Assembly (NCBI RefSeq): GCF_032854445.1
Contig: NC_088302.1
Location: forward strand, 2,048,001-2,112,000
Direction: 5' to 3'
Length of the DNA: 64,000 bases
Source of the DNA: Liolophura sinensis
Lineage: Eukaryota; Mollusca; Polyplacophora; Chitonida; Chitonidae
Both the position numbers and the translations under genes were made by a program. Each line of letters begins with the position of its first letter. Within the stretch, counting starts at the first letter, position 1. The notes beneath the pieces were generated by a model, which saw only the letters and a program-made list of their open reading frames with translations, did no database searches and was not told the origin of the DNA. Below are positions 35,250 through 46,785 of this stretch, piece by piece.

Positions 35250-35835
35250 AGCTAAGGGAAGGTAATATCAGTCAATATGGAAGTAGACACAACACTTGAT
35301 TTCATCCTAATAAGCGAATATTGTGGCGATAATCGGCAAACCCTAAGGGACGCAAGGCTGTCATCTTCCCTTCATCCACACCTAAACAACGGTAAAGACG
35401 CGTTTGATGCACATGCTGACTTTAGGGCTGCTACCTCTGATAAAATACAGCCCTGTTCACTTAACTAACCATCCGCTAGACCGACTGACAACACCTTTCA
35501 GCTATGGTTGCCTGGGAGTCAGTGGAGATTACATCAAGCTGTTTGTAATAGCAGCAGAAGATCTTCTCTAGCTGGAAAAGGTTAAGATGTTGGCGTTTAA
35601 TCTTTGTTAACGCTAAGTCTTATGGGATTTTCAGTGACTCCGGGATTTTTAAGATGGAAATGAACTTAGATGATTAGGCGTAATGACTTATATCTGAATT
35701 CTTTATGAATGTTTTGTACAGAAGGAAGGAAGGAAGGAACTAAAAAGCTGATTAGGTATATGCAAAGAGAGAAGTGATGTTCAACGAGTAAAAAACATCT
35801 CGAGCCGACAGTTCTTGATACCCAATGTCCTAGCA
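35250..35835 (+). repeat. alpha dispersed repeat, copy E, right part
   Basis: Resumes alpha with 'gggaaggtaatatcagtca', the peptide-like block (35277-35465, SEYCGDNRQ, SDKIQPCSLN, open for 62 codons from an ATG), 'gattacatcaagctgtttgt' (35530) and 'aaaaacatctcgagc' near 35790. A small 'ggaa' run sits at 35724-35740. Confidence 0.8.
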
Positions 35836-36027
35836 TGTATTATATGTTTTATTTTACCGCAAAAGTGTACTTGCTATATTGCTTCAATGAACAGCTGAAT
35901 TTTTACATCGATAGCGGAGCTAGCCAACCATCTTCCGGTTGTAAACTTTACACTGAAGTAGGCCTCAAAGAGCACACAAAGGGAGGTAAGCTGCATTTAC
36001 CTAAACAGGTTTAAAAGAAAAGTAAAA

Positions 36028-37041
36028 ATGCAACCATGGCCCCAGTAAACGAGCTAATAAAATTCCACAATTTTATTGTTATATTCTGACTTCTGATCAA
36101 AACTATTTCTTCTGATCAAATTATCTGCAACAATAAGCAAATTTTAAACGGTGGTAATTCACTGTACAGTGATTCTTGGAAAAGTGCAGGTATTCTGTTT
36201 ATAAGAGATACTATAGATGAAAATGGAGATGTTAAACCGAAAAAATGTTTTGGCAAACGAATTTCAAATTCCTTTGGACCATGAAAATTAAAATTGTGGA
36301 AATCTCTTTACACCGCTTTGACTAAAATCCTTATCACTGATAAATTATCAAGGAAAACGGATAGGTCAGACGTGTTGTTTGACATCCCAAAAATAAATGT
36401 AACTAGTTTAGATAGCTGTGAAAAGAAAACAAAGAAAACTTTTTTTCTGCAAGATCTTTGTTGAAAAATATCAGTCTGTGCAGTTTAAACTGTTACATTG
36501 TGTTTATCCACGTCACAGTTATTTTTTTTCATTAACAGTTTTGGGATACCCTACCTGTATCTGGTGTGCTCAGGCTGGTAGTACTGAGCACAATACTGTT
36601 GCTTGCTCAGCTAAAACACAGTTTTGGGACTTATTCCAACAACGGCTGCCTCAGTGCCTATATTTCATTTAATGCTTTCTCAGGAACATAAGCTCATTGG
36701 TTGCTTCAAAGAGAATTTCTTTCAAGAAATTAGAAATTATCACTGTGTCTGACTACACCAAATCGTTTGTCCTGAACTTCATCCTGTGTCCATCATTTAT
36801 GTTACAAATGATGCCACGTCCATATTTCCCACATATTTAATGTCAACTACACTTTTTAGGCATGTACAAGCACAAGAGTAAAGCTTTGCAAGAAGTTTAT
36901 TCAGACTTGAACCTAAAGACATAGAAAAAGTGTGTGATATCATGGGCGACATGCATTATACATACGATCTAAGAAGGTCATCTTACAATCCAAACATTTG
37001 AATGCATTTCATTCAATGAAATAAAATTGAAAAAAAAAATA
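36028..37041 (+). mobile_element. 5'-truncated LINE, 3' end of ORF2 with poly(A)
   Basis: Translation in broken frames gives the C-terminal region of a non-LTR retrotransposon polyprotein. One frame near 36151 reads like the 'SWKSAGILFIRDTIDENGDV' stretch that follows the reverse transcriptase domain. The 84-aa frame at 36418-36672 reads 'QFKLLHCVYPRHSYF' then 'CIWCAQAGSTEHNTVAC' and 'FWDLFQQ', the zinc-knuckle-like C-terminal block (zf-RVT type). Stops and shifts show it is dead. 'aataaaattg' is followed by ten A's at 37031-37040. 'aagtaaaa' at 36020-36027 and 37041-37048 may be the target duplication, with the element between. Confidence 0.75.
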
Positions 37042-37114
37042 AGTAAAATATTTTTTAACCTGATGTTTCCTTTACTTTTATGTTGTCTTTTCCTTTAAGT
37101 GTGATGGGGAAGAC

Positions 37115-38985
37115 AAGAGTGAACGGTGCCTCTTTGACTGATTTTTGCGGCGTTTCTGATGAACTTCGTTCCAGGCGACTCTGTTCGAGACCTTGAGATT
37201 CTCAGGCTAATTTCTGCATACGTTTATTGGCCGAGCAACTTTCTGTACTACGAAAAATACGTAATTGAGTCAGGGCAAAAATACAGGGGTGTGTTCGAAT
37301 GGGATCCGTTAGCAGGTGACAAATTGCTTTTTTGCATGGTGCTGTCTACCTTCCTGAAACAAAGATGGTTTATATTGTCCTAAGTTTACTGCTTTTCATA
37401 AATTTGTAATTAACTGACATATAATGGTCGTTTTGGGATTTTGTAAACTGTTATAGGATGAAAAAGTACAATAAAAGCAATGAAAAATAAAATTTATTGA
37501 ATTCAAAGAGTAGCGCTAAGGATTAATGAATTTTAAAGTGGTAGAACTGGAAAATAGCGAGCTTTCAAAATGTACCACCGAAATATAAACAGATTTTATT
37601 GGCACTGAGGAATGAGTGGATTTTCATAAAGTACCACTAAGTAATAAAAATGTGTTAAATTGGCTTTCCCAAATTATTGTGCCACCAGAAATTTCTTGAT
37701 TTTATTAGATGTTTACGCGCGGTACACAAGAATATTTACGACGGCGGCCAGCATTATGGTGAAAGGAAACCGAGCAGGGCGCGGAGGAAACCCATGACCA
37801 TCAAAAGTGGTAATAAAGTGACTATCTAATTAGACCACTCTGTATTCTGAACGGAGTTTTTAGTCAACTTTTGTTTCGCATTTGTTGCATTTGCGCATTG
37901 ACGCGATCCTTAACGCTATGTATTTGGATAGTAGAGTTACGTGAGTTCGAACCCGTAGCTCTGTGGGCTTTCTCAAGGTGCTCATGGACACAGCCGTAGT
38001 ATGCTGCAATCAAAGTTTTACTGTACAACCGGCCAGCCTCACAGTGTTGTACTGCCCACGAAGAAGATTGATCTAGACAAACGGAAATCACAATTCTTCG
38101 ACCCGAATGATCATTTCCCATGATCAATGTCTAGACATTTAACATCTGAAACCATAAGAGGAGTTAGGTGCTGCTTACAGATTGAGCTTGTATTATGATC
38201 ATGGAATCGTCACAAGGGCACACTGTCCGTCACGTCTTATCCGGTGTCCTCTTAACACCAGTCCATTGTCTGCGTGATGCCAGAACATATTCTGTTATAG
38301 CAGCAGTTTTTTTCTATTAAACATAGCGCAGATGTGCCATTATCTCAACAGTATATTAAGGTGAACATGACAGAGTATTGTGTTACAAAAACAGAATGCA
38401 TTCTAGAATACCTCAGACAACGGAGTCTTGATTAAAATTAACAGATTATTTCACAAGTGCCGCATGGATCCACATACAAGCTCTTACAGAAGAAAGTTTG
38501 TTCTCTGAAAATTGGAGATCTCCATAATTTGGTCTCGAGCTCCAGTGTGCCCGACACAAGAGTGAGTTTTATGTCGGGAAGTTTGTCTTTGTAAGGTCTT
38601 TGTCTTGTGTGTCATTTCCTCACTCAACGTTCTGCTGGCTGATCTGTACTCACAAACCTTACGCCCGTTCCCGATGTGAAATAACACTCATGGCGGCCTA
38701 TCGTCAAACAAGTAATGCACCGTTATATTATAGATTCTGCATACTACTTCAGCTTAATTAAACATGCCTTTGTCGTTAGTTCTCTCCAGAGAGAATGGTA
38801 AGCATCATTTTCCCGTCCAAGAATTACACACCTATTGTGAAATGTGACATAAATTGTTAGGAAATGATTAATATCAACAAGCTCAATCAGACCTTCTAGG
38901 CCACTCTGACACACTTATTTTTCTAACAGCGGGATGCATGCATATGGGAAAATGACAAGGTTAGGCCCTTTTCAAGTATTTTCAA
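37115..38985 (+). repeat. beta long repeat, copy 2 (compact)
   Basis: Collinear with 21731-27175 but without the 20-bp array, the SINE-1 and the SINE-2 of that copy. It carries its own SINE-1 fragment instead. A frame at 37159-37383 (74 aa) is broken in copy 1, so it is not supported as a gene. A B-box-like motif 'gagttcgaaccc' at about 37948 has a diverged counterpart in copy 1 ('agtttgaaccac'). Confidence 0.8.
37690..37805 (-). mobile_element. SINE-1 3' half fragment
   Basis: 'atgtttacgcgcggtacaca', 'agaatatttacgacggcgg', 'ccagcattatggtgaaagga' and 'aacccatgaccatc' match the 3' half of SINE-1 in reverse complement. The tRNA head is absent. Beta copy 1 has no SINE at this point (about 22920), so this insertion is private to copy 2. 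Confidence 0.85.
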
Positions 38986-39458
38986 GAACTTTGAGTGAGA
39001 AAATGACAGAAAGAGATACTTGGAGATAAACTTTTGTTCTGGGAAAGTAAAAGAAGTTGGAGTGCAATATACGTTGATTTGTTTGAGAGATACCAACATA
39101 CTCTCGATGAATGTCAGGAATTTAAAATAACTCGCTGAGTGCATCTTAATGGATTACTTGCACGTTACTCGTATATTAAGGCCGGTTATGTCGAACTTGC
39201 GGGTAAAGTAATTGACAGTGTCAAGAATAGTGTTACTGTCAGTTGACAAACCAACAGTCAGTTAAATGTCCAGTCAGTTAATCCATCAGTCGGCGTAACC
39301 TCCATTCCAGTCAATTAAACCTCCATGGTATCTGTAAATCCGCAAAACGACGAATGTGATTAGGCAGTGACACGTTTAGTCAGTGAATTAAACAAATGAC
39401 CAAATCGTCACTCGCTGAAATCATATTTCCAGTGAAAAAAAAAAGAAATGGTGATAAT
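38986..39458. other. plain sequence with a weak 'cagtcagttaa' reiteration
   Basis: At 39225-39330 the motif 'cagtcagtta' recurs four or five times in degenerate form. No gene supported. Confidence 0.45.
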
Positions 39459-39822
39459 AGACCTGCTGACCTAAACACGACGATCCTGGCGGAATCATAG
39501 AGAGGCATGAAGATTGTGCCGGCGTATATAGACCTGCTTGCCTAAACACGACGATCTTGGCAGAGAGTCGCAGAGAGGCATGGAGACTGTGCCGGTGCAT
39601 ATAGACTCGATGGCCTAAACACGACGACCCTGCCTGGTGATTCGTAAAGAGGCATGAAGATTGTGCCGGTGTATATCAACCAGCTGGCCTAAACAAGACG
39701 ATGCTGGCAGAGTTGTAGAGAGGCATGGGTATTGCGCCGGTGTATATAAAGCTGCTGGCCTAAACAAGACGATCCTGGCAGTCGTAGAGAAGCATGAAGA
39801 TTATACCGGTGTATATAGAAGT
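39459..39822. repeat. minisatellite, about 71-75 bp monomer, 5 copies
   Basis: The unit runs 'agacctgctggcctaaacac', 'gacgatcctggcagagtcgt', 'agagaggcatgaagattgtg', 'ccggtgtatat'. Copies differ in length by a few bases around 'ggcagag'. The 66-aa frame over it is an artefact. Confidence 0.9.
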
Positions 39823-40598
39823 ACCGGAGACAACCAGACGCTATTCGAGAGGATGGCGTGATAGCTGTCTCTTTAGATAGGGAAATCCAACCTTGTCGGA
39901 GTTATGTGTTCAATAAGTGGTGATATTCTATTAATTGGTGTTAGACGATCGATGTCGGGAACTCACGCCAGCTGCGCGCGAAACTTCCGCCATTCTTCCC
40001 TCAACATTTCGGTTTATAGGCTCGCTATGAATACAAAAATCCGTCTGTGAATTATGTACTTGGACTGTCTCTTTATCAACTGGACCTTGTCAGCCGGTTT
40101 TATTAACACACGGTTTGATATGTCCTGTTTATTAAAAACAGATAGGAATATCCGTGTGTGCCAGTTTCCAGCGAAACTGCCCTGGGGCGAACTTCTAGGT
40201 CGATGAAGAGAGCTCCGATCCGCCTATCCCTGAACTGCAGATGAAATGAAATGGTGAAATCACTGAATCATTGAATTATTTCTCTCATGGGCTGAACTTT
40301 TTGATTGATACACTGATTGTCCAAAGGCTTGTTTGACCATCACACTTATTCAAAGTAAAGATGTTGTCATAAAATAGTTGCCTTATTCAAGAGTTCATTT
40401 TTCTTTTTCAAAAATATTTTCACTTTCAATTTAATTTTGCATTCAAACAATATTTGTGTGAGACGAGTCTCTTATGGTGTATTCGCAAAATAAGGACAAT
40501 ACTCATACAAAACTTGAAGCTATCCACCTCTACTCTAACTACATTCATTTCAGAGCCGGTTTTTTGAAAGAACTCATTTGAGGTGTGCCTCTCGAGTA
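39823..40598. other. plain sequence, no feature seen
   Basis: No supported frame, SINE or array. Confidence 0.5.
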
Positions 40599-40935
40599 TG
40601 TTTCATCTGGCTGTTGGCGTGGATGGTGAGATGAATGTTTCATCTGGCTGTTGGCGTGGATGGTGAGATGAATGTTTCATCTGGCTGTTGGCGTGGATGG
40701 TGAGATGAATGTTTCATCTGGCTGTTGGCGTGGATGGTGAGATGAATGTTTCATCTGGATGTTGGCGTGGATGGTGAGATGAATGTTTCATCTGGCTGTT
40801 GGCGTGGATGGTGAGATGAATGTTTCATCTGGCTGTTGGCGTGGATGGTGAGATGAATGTTTCATCTGGCTGTTGGTGTGGATGGTGAGATGAATGTTTC
40901 ATCTGGCTGTTGGCGTGGATGGTGAGATGAATGTT
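40599..40935. repeat. minisatellite, 37 bp monomer, 9 near-identical copies
   Basis: The unit reads 'atgtttcatctggctgttgg' then 'cgtggatggtgagatga'. Only two copies differ, by one base each ('ctggatg' and 'ttggtgtgg'). Such high identity suggests recent expansion or ongoing homogenisation. Confidence 0.97.
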
Positions 40936-41102
40936 GAAGTGCATTGGTAGACATGGAACTGTTGTTTGATACTGATTACTGTCACACTCAAGTGTGCTTG
41001 TGTAAGTATAGAGCTGCTGGCATCACTACCTTTCAATATCCACATCAATTGTCCCAAAAGGGAACAACTTGAAAGTCTCATGCCTCGTATCACGTTTTAT
41101 GC

Positions 41103-41325
41103 TTGATTCCTGTCGCCTTTATATGCATGCCTCATGTCACGTTCACAGACATGCCTTATGTCTCATGTGTATGCATGCCGTTTGTCACATTTATATGCAT
41201 AGCCCATGTCACGTTTACATGCATAACTAATGTCACGTTTACATGCATAACTAATGTCAGGTTTATATGCGTAACTCATGTCACATTTATATGTACTACA
41301 CATGTCACGTTTATATACTCGCCTT
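41103..41325. repeat. minisatellite, 24 bp monomer, about 9 copies
   Basis: The unit is close to 'tgcataactaatgtcacgtt' plus 'taca'. With a 24-bp period the plus frame reads an 8-residue repeat (e.g. HVTFICIT), giving an 81-aa open frame that is not a gene. Confidence 0.88.
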
Positions 41326-43785
41326 TTGGTAAGACAAGGATATGCTAGACGAAAACGGTAAAAAAGGTATGGTTGAACAGGGAATTTATAATCATCATAA
41401 AATAGATTCAGGGATCCATCATGTAAGCATACAACGCCGTGCTAGCCACAATATTGCACGAGACCTCGGGTAACTGACCCACATTCTGGCCACCAGACTC
41501 CTGCAGACAATTTTGTCTCTCCGATATTAATATTGTATTTGAGGAACACTGAAGAGCTGTCGTCGCCTCCCAGCTTTTCTCATTTCCCATCCCAGGGGAG
41601 GCTCATCTATATAGGACTGCGCCTGTGTTTTAGCGCCGAGAACAGCAGTTATTAGGACGACGGCGTCAGAAGAGCGAAAATAGCATTTTAGGACTCGGGA
41701 ACCATTTAGCAGAAGTTTGTAACGGAGGAATTGCCAGTGTTCGGGATCAATAGAGTGAACTGGATGTGGGTTTGATGGAGAGATCGCGGCCAGGCTCCTG
41801 GCTTGCTAATCAGGAGTCATTTCACCGGTCCCTCGAGCAACGCCGCCATTGCTGCGTGTTCAGTCGTTGTGACCAGACAAATATACAACTAACACACGAA
41901 CCGGGTTTAATTTGTCAGAGTAGGAAACAGTGGAAGTCCACTTAAAAGGTCATTGCATGTGTACAAAACTAAGGTCGATCTAATACACACAATTGTTATT
42001 TCGGATGCAGCACATTTAAGAAAATCCAACTTATCGACACCGCTGCAGGTTAATTTTTCTCGAACTTGGAATATTGCCATTTCATTTCTAATTAAAAAAA
42101 AAGAAAAAATTAAAATACACCAAAGCCTGTTTGAGAATAACATACATTTGGCTGCTTTCCACGATTTCTGCTCTACCAGTGTACATGTCGTCACACGTTG
42201 CATGGTGGTGAACACTTCGTGAACGGCTTCGGTTTATTGTACAGTCCACTGGCCAAGACTATTATGTTTTTTCTTATGGGATTACTGACTTCTTAGTTTA
42301 TTGCGGAACAACGCTGTTTTCACTAGCATCGTTATCATGTGACTTCACACCCACTCCAATAAGGGAGTATTCCATCCAGGGCCAGTGACAGGGCTGTTTA
42401 CAGCGCACGTATCTGTGTCTACGCCATGCCCATCATCCTCAGCTTCCGTCATACCTTGTGTCGATACGCCAGACAATCACAGCCCGGCTGACGATGTTAC
42501 TATGGCCAGAGATATGTATATTAATGATCATTATCTTGCGGTAATTTCTCAACGCTCGATCTCTGGTGACCTCTTGATCGGCCACATCGCTGACCCTTCT
42601 GGCCACAGAGAAAGGGCGAGACGACGCGAGACAGCCCTATCGATCTCACTGCCCAATTATTTAAATTGAAGCCAAAGTGTGTCCGAAATCCCTCGTATTT
42701 GAATAGAGACCTTAGGTTCCCTAGCCACTCGGAATTAGCGAATAACTAAAGGCTTCCCAGAAGGTGTGGCGAAGTACATTATAAAGGCAAACGCGATTGT
42801 TAAGCCTCTTTGCGTCCCGAGATCACCTCTGGTTATTTACAAACCGTCATGGAAGCCTTGGGGACGTGCTGCGTAAATATTATACTCTCTGGCCTTTAAG
42901 AGTCAAACACTTTTCTTCCTGTTATGAGAGGCCATTGACAACACAACAGAAACTTGTTCCGCTGATGGCCCTGGTACAGTCACGGTATAGGGCTACGTAA
43001 AAACTGTAGGGCTCGTGTTGTCAATTAGCATCATTAGGAGGTGATCGATAACGGAGAACAGATAACGTTATGTAAGGTGACCCTAGGCTGTAGCAAGTTC
43101 GGGCACTCCCGTCATCGCCAAATCCAGCTCTTCGATTTTCTGATTACCCCAGCATCTCGGTAAATTGAAGAGTTAAAGTTCAAGTACGCATAAAAAACGT
43201 AGCAGGATCGAAATCGAGTTCGTTTAATTTGTCACAAATTTAACGCTGGGCATGGTTGAAAAAAGGATATAACAATTCTGCATAAATGTTCCCCTGGGGT
43301 CTGTACACAGAGTCTTAGATTAGCAATTCAAACCTCAATATATACTGGTCACGTGATTCGTGAAATCTGCAGGTACCGAAAGTACACGAACCCGCCATTG
43401 CCGTGCTTATTTCAAAACACCAAGAGCCTAACTTTTCGTTTTAGCCATGCCATTGCAATGGTTAGTAAAATTAGACTTGGTTAATATTTTTTAGTATAAA
43501 ACGTTTAATGCTTCATTAAACTTTAAGAAAGCAGAAAAGGATGAGCATTCCACGAGCAACAAAAACGTCAGCAATCGCCTTTCAGAAATGTTAATTAAAC
43601 AGTTTAGAAGATTGAATAGCAGTAAGCTTTTAGAAACATAGTAAGATTGCTATGACTAAATGCTTTACCGTTTAAGAATAGACGTTATTTAATGACTGTT
43701 TAAGTTGTCAATAAAATACATTTCCTCAACAGATAAATAAATCAAGCAGATGTTGCATGATGCCACAGCGTGCATATATGTGTTT
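41326..43785. other. complex sequence, possible non-coding conserved DNA, no supported gene
   Basis: This 2.4 kb stretch is free of recognised repeats. At 42385-42669 a 94-aa open frame overlaps a less AT-rich stretch that contains a perfect 12-bp palindrome 'taatgatcatta' (42522-42533), a homeodomain-type sequence. Whether it is coding, regulatory or neither cannot be decided here. Confidence 0.4.
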
Positions 43786-43788
43786 ATC

Positions 43789-44275
43789 TGATCCTACAAG
43801 TACAACATATTCCACATGAACGTATCCCTGTGATCCTACATGTACAACATATTCCACATGAACGTATCCCTCTGATCCTACATGTACAACATATTCCACA
43901 TGAACGTATCCCTGTGATCCTACATGTACAACATATTCCACACGAACGTATCCCTCTGATCCTACATGAATAACATGTCAAATTGTACATAAATGTATCG
44001 CTGTGACCCCTCTACAAGTACAACTTGCCATATTCCACATAAATGTATCCCGCTGATCCTTCATGTACAACATGCCATATTCCACATAAATGTATCCTTC
44101 TGATCCTACGTGTGCAGTATGTTATATTCTACATGAATGTATCCCGGTGATCCTACGTGTACAGTATGCCATATTCTACATAAATGTATCCTCTGATGTG
44201 TACAACATGCCATTTTCTAAATGATTGTATCCCTCTACATGTACAACTTGCCTTATTCCACATGAAGGTATCTAT
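43789..44275. repeat. minisatellite, about 42 bp monomer, about 11 copies, decaying to the right
   Basis: The first four copies are nearly identical ('gatcctacatgtacaacata' then 'ttccacatgaacgtatccct' and 'ct' or 'gt'). Later copies are diverged and of variable length. This gradient suggests recent expansion at the left edge of an older array. Confidence 0.92.
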
Positions 44276-44825
44276 CCGATGTGCCATGTCATCTTTTTCG
44301 CCTATAATTCTCCTTTAGGCATGCTCGAAATTTAGATGTTGAGATAAACACGTAACATTTGTCTCAGTTGTAATGTTGATTGCGTGCTCAAGATCTGAGA
44401 CTTCGTGATTGTGGAAATAGAACACAGACTGTCAATTAACTGCTGAAATAATTACCCGGTGGGGTTGGATGGAGGAAGCTGGCATGCCGAACCCTGGTGC
44501 CAGACGTCTTAATGATGGTTCAGTTGGGATAGCACGGAATTAATTGTACTTGTCGAGCATGCTTGTGTTCGGAACGTAAATTCACTCTTGGGGCGCAGGT
44601 TGCATAAGCATTATGTAAAATTCCGGCGCTGTGTTTACCGCGGCTTTTACTTAATGATTCAGTCCTGACCGCTGAGCGATAATGTCATTATATAATCCCA
44701 GAATGTTAATAATCCGCAGGATCTCAGATCACACAGGTAACCCAGCCACAATCGATTCCAGATTTTCTTGTCATGGAACTGGCAGGAATTCTAGGGTAGC
44801 TTATATTTAGTTGTAGTGCATGGCG
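44276..44825. other. repeat-free sequence, candidate conserved non-coding element
   Basis: 44400-44800 is complex sequence with several TAAT-type motifs ('gtcaattaac', 'gaattaattgta') and no open frame of note. This is suggestive only. Confidence 0.3.
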
Positions 44826-45485
44826 TAGACCGATAATGTCTATCAGTGGCGTGTTAGGTTGCTGCAATGTGCACACCGATATTCTCTGTCCGTGACGTGT
44901 GTGGTTGCTGGATTGTGTAGCCCGACCCTCTCTGTCAGTGACGTGTGTGGTTGCTGCTTTGTGTAGCCCGCTACTCTCTGTCAGTGATGTGTGTGGGTGC
45001 TACTTTGTGTAGCCCGGCAGTGTCTGTCAGTGACGTGTTTGGTTGCTGCATTGTGTAGGCCGATACTGTCTGTCAGTGACGTGTGTGGTGGCTGCCTTGT
45101 GTAGACCTATACTCTGTGTCCGTGACGTGGGTGGTTTCTGCAATGTGCAGCTCGATACTGTGTGTCAGTGACGTGTGTGACGGCTGCATTGTGTAGCCTG
45201 ACCCTCGCTGTCAGCGACGTGTGTGGTTGTAGCTTTGTGTAGACCGATACTCTCTGACAGTGACGTGTGTGGTTGCTGCCATGTGTAGCCTGACACTCTC
45301 TGTCGGTGACGTGTGTGGTTGTTGCGTTGTGTAGCCCGACGCTCCCTGTCATTGACGTGTGTGGTTACTGCCCAACACTCCCTGTCAGTGACGTGTGTGG
45401 TTGCTGCGTTGTGTAGCCCGATACTCTCTGTCAGTGACGTGTGTGGTTGATGCTTTGTATAAACCGATACTCCCTCTCAGTGACA
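44826..45485. repeat. minisatellite, about 46 bp monomer, about 14 copies
   Basis: The unit runs 'gttgctgctttgtgtagccc', 'gatactctctgtcagtgacg', 'tgtgtg'. Copies are moderately diverged, and one copy near 45365-45380 is shortened by loss of 'ttgtgtagcc'. The 81-aa minus frame is an artefact. Confidence 0.93.
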
Positions 45486-45671
45486 AGCGTTAATCTGTGT
45501 AATATTTATAAAACCAAAAATACTCTACACTGCGTACAGACCTCGGATACCAGAAGTGTAAGTTTTTGCACCCGTTGTCTTTAATACACGTAAAGTTTTT
45601 ATTTCTTCTACTGTCCTGGCCTCTCAGCAAATATAGGTACAATCAGTAACATTTACTTTATTATTTTGTAT

Positions 45672-45916
45672 CTTTATTTTACGCCTTACTCACGTGCTAG
45701 CACAGCACAATGACTTGGAAACCTCTCACCATTGTGATCTCTGTGAGTTCAAGCCGAGCTAGTACTGGCTTCCTTTTCCGGTCGTACCTACCGATGACGG
45801 ATTACCCCATCCCCTAACAACCCGGGCCCTGCCCGGTTTCCTCCCACTATAATGCTGGTCGCCGACGGATAAGTAAAACATTCCTCAGCACAGCGTAAAA
45901 CACACAAATCAAGTCG
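45672..45916 (+). mobile_element. SINE-1, diverged copy
   Basis: 'cacgtgctagcacagcacaa', 'accattgtgatctctgtgag', 'ttcaagccgagctagtactg', 'tgcccggtttcctcccacta', 'taatgctggtcgccg' and 'cagcgtaaaacacacaaatc' match SINE-1 in order with many changes and an insertion before 'cccgggccc'. The 5' end of the head is lost. It is older than the copies with target duplications. Confidence 0.85.
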
Positions 45917-45989
45917 ATAACTTTCTTTTATATGACGTATAGACATACATATCATATTAGTGGAGTGTCTTCAGCAAATGTTACATAAC

Positions 45990-46150
45990 ACAAACGGCCA
46001 CACAAGCTTTTCCCACCGCTTATTGTCACCAAGGCCCTAAAAGCAGTAAGAGGAGGAAGCCTACAAATGCCCTGTCCAGAGCTGGGATTGAACCGGCCCC
46101 TGGAGTGTCCTGGCTTTCCTTTCACCACTAAACCATGTCTGCTTCACCTA
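45990..46150 (-). mobile_element. tRNA-derived SINE head of another family
   Basis: In reverse complement it starts like a tRNA: 'gcagacatggtttagtggtg' (A-box region), then 'gccggttcaatcccagc' (a good B box, GGTTCAATCCC). It continues into 'cttcctcctcttactgcttt' and 'ggtgacaataagcgg', so it is part of a longer element rather than a free tRNA gene. There is no second copy in the window. Confidence 0.55.
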
Positions 46151-46785
46151 GATAAAGAAAAGAAGGGGATAATTCATGAAACACTGTTTACTCTTGATGG
46201 CAGACCATATTTGTGAAGAAAAAGTCAATTAAAAAGAGCATCACAGACGAACTGTGATGAGCATCTGGTGGGCACATTATACACGAGCGTGAAGACATGA
46301 GCAATGTCTGCCAAAATTGTACAAGGATGAGAGAATAAAGTTTGTGCTGATAACAATTATGCAGTGAGCCCACGTCTTCAGAATAACACGGAAAATGACA
46401 AGGTAATCTTCTCGGGCAAGAAAAACACGATTTACCCGTGGAATTGAAATGATCGAGCCTAAAAATGTTACCGAAATAATTCTGTGATCGGCTTTACACA
46501 AGTCTGGTGTCCAGCCTCTCATAAACCAGCCGCCATTTATGTTAATTCCGGAAAGAACTATCTCCAGTGAATCAGCGATGCTTCCTACCCTTTGGCCAGT
46601 ACACTTTTGTCTAATCCGGGGTAAAGGTTTATCACATTGCAAAAAAAAAACCACACCTTCCCTGTCCGGCACAAACCGAAACCTTAGAGCCGTATATCTT
46701 TCCGATAGGTGTAATAACTATGTCTCTCACAGAAGAATTCACAAATACAAAATTCATTCTCTTGACATGAGCTATTACGTGTTTG
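46151..46785. other. sequence downstream of the candidate exon, possible 3' UTR or intergenic
   Basis: If the minus-strand exon at 46786-47098 is terminal, its 3' UTR would lie here. I did not find a clear poly(A) signal for the minus strand. Frames on both strands (131 aa minus at 46277-46672, 96 aa plus at 46539-46829) have no recognisable motif. Confidence 0.4.

Noticed and set aside
37159-37383. 74-aa plus frame in beta copy 2
   Set aside because: The equivalent stretch in beta copy 1 (21970-22195) carries stops and length changes, so there is no sign of coding constraint.
37940-37965. B-box-like 'gagttcgaaccc' suggesting a tRNA or SINE head
   Set aside because: No A box at the right distance and it is part of the beta alignment, where the other copy has a diverged version.
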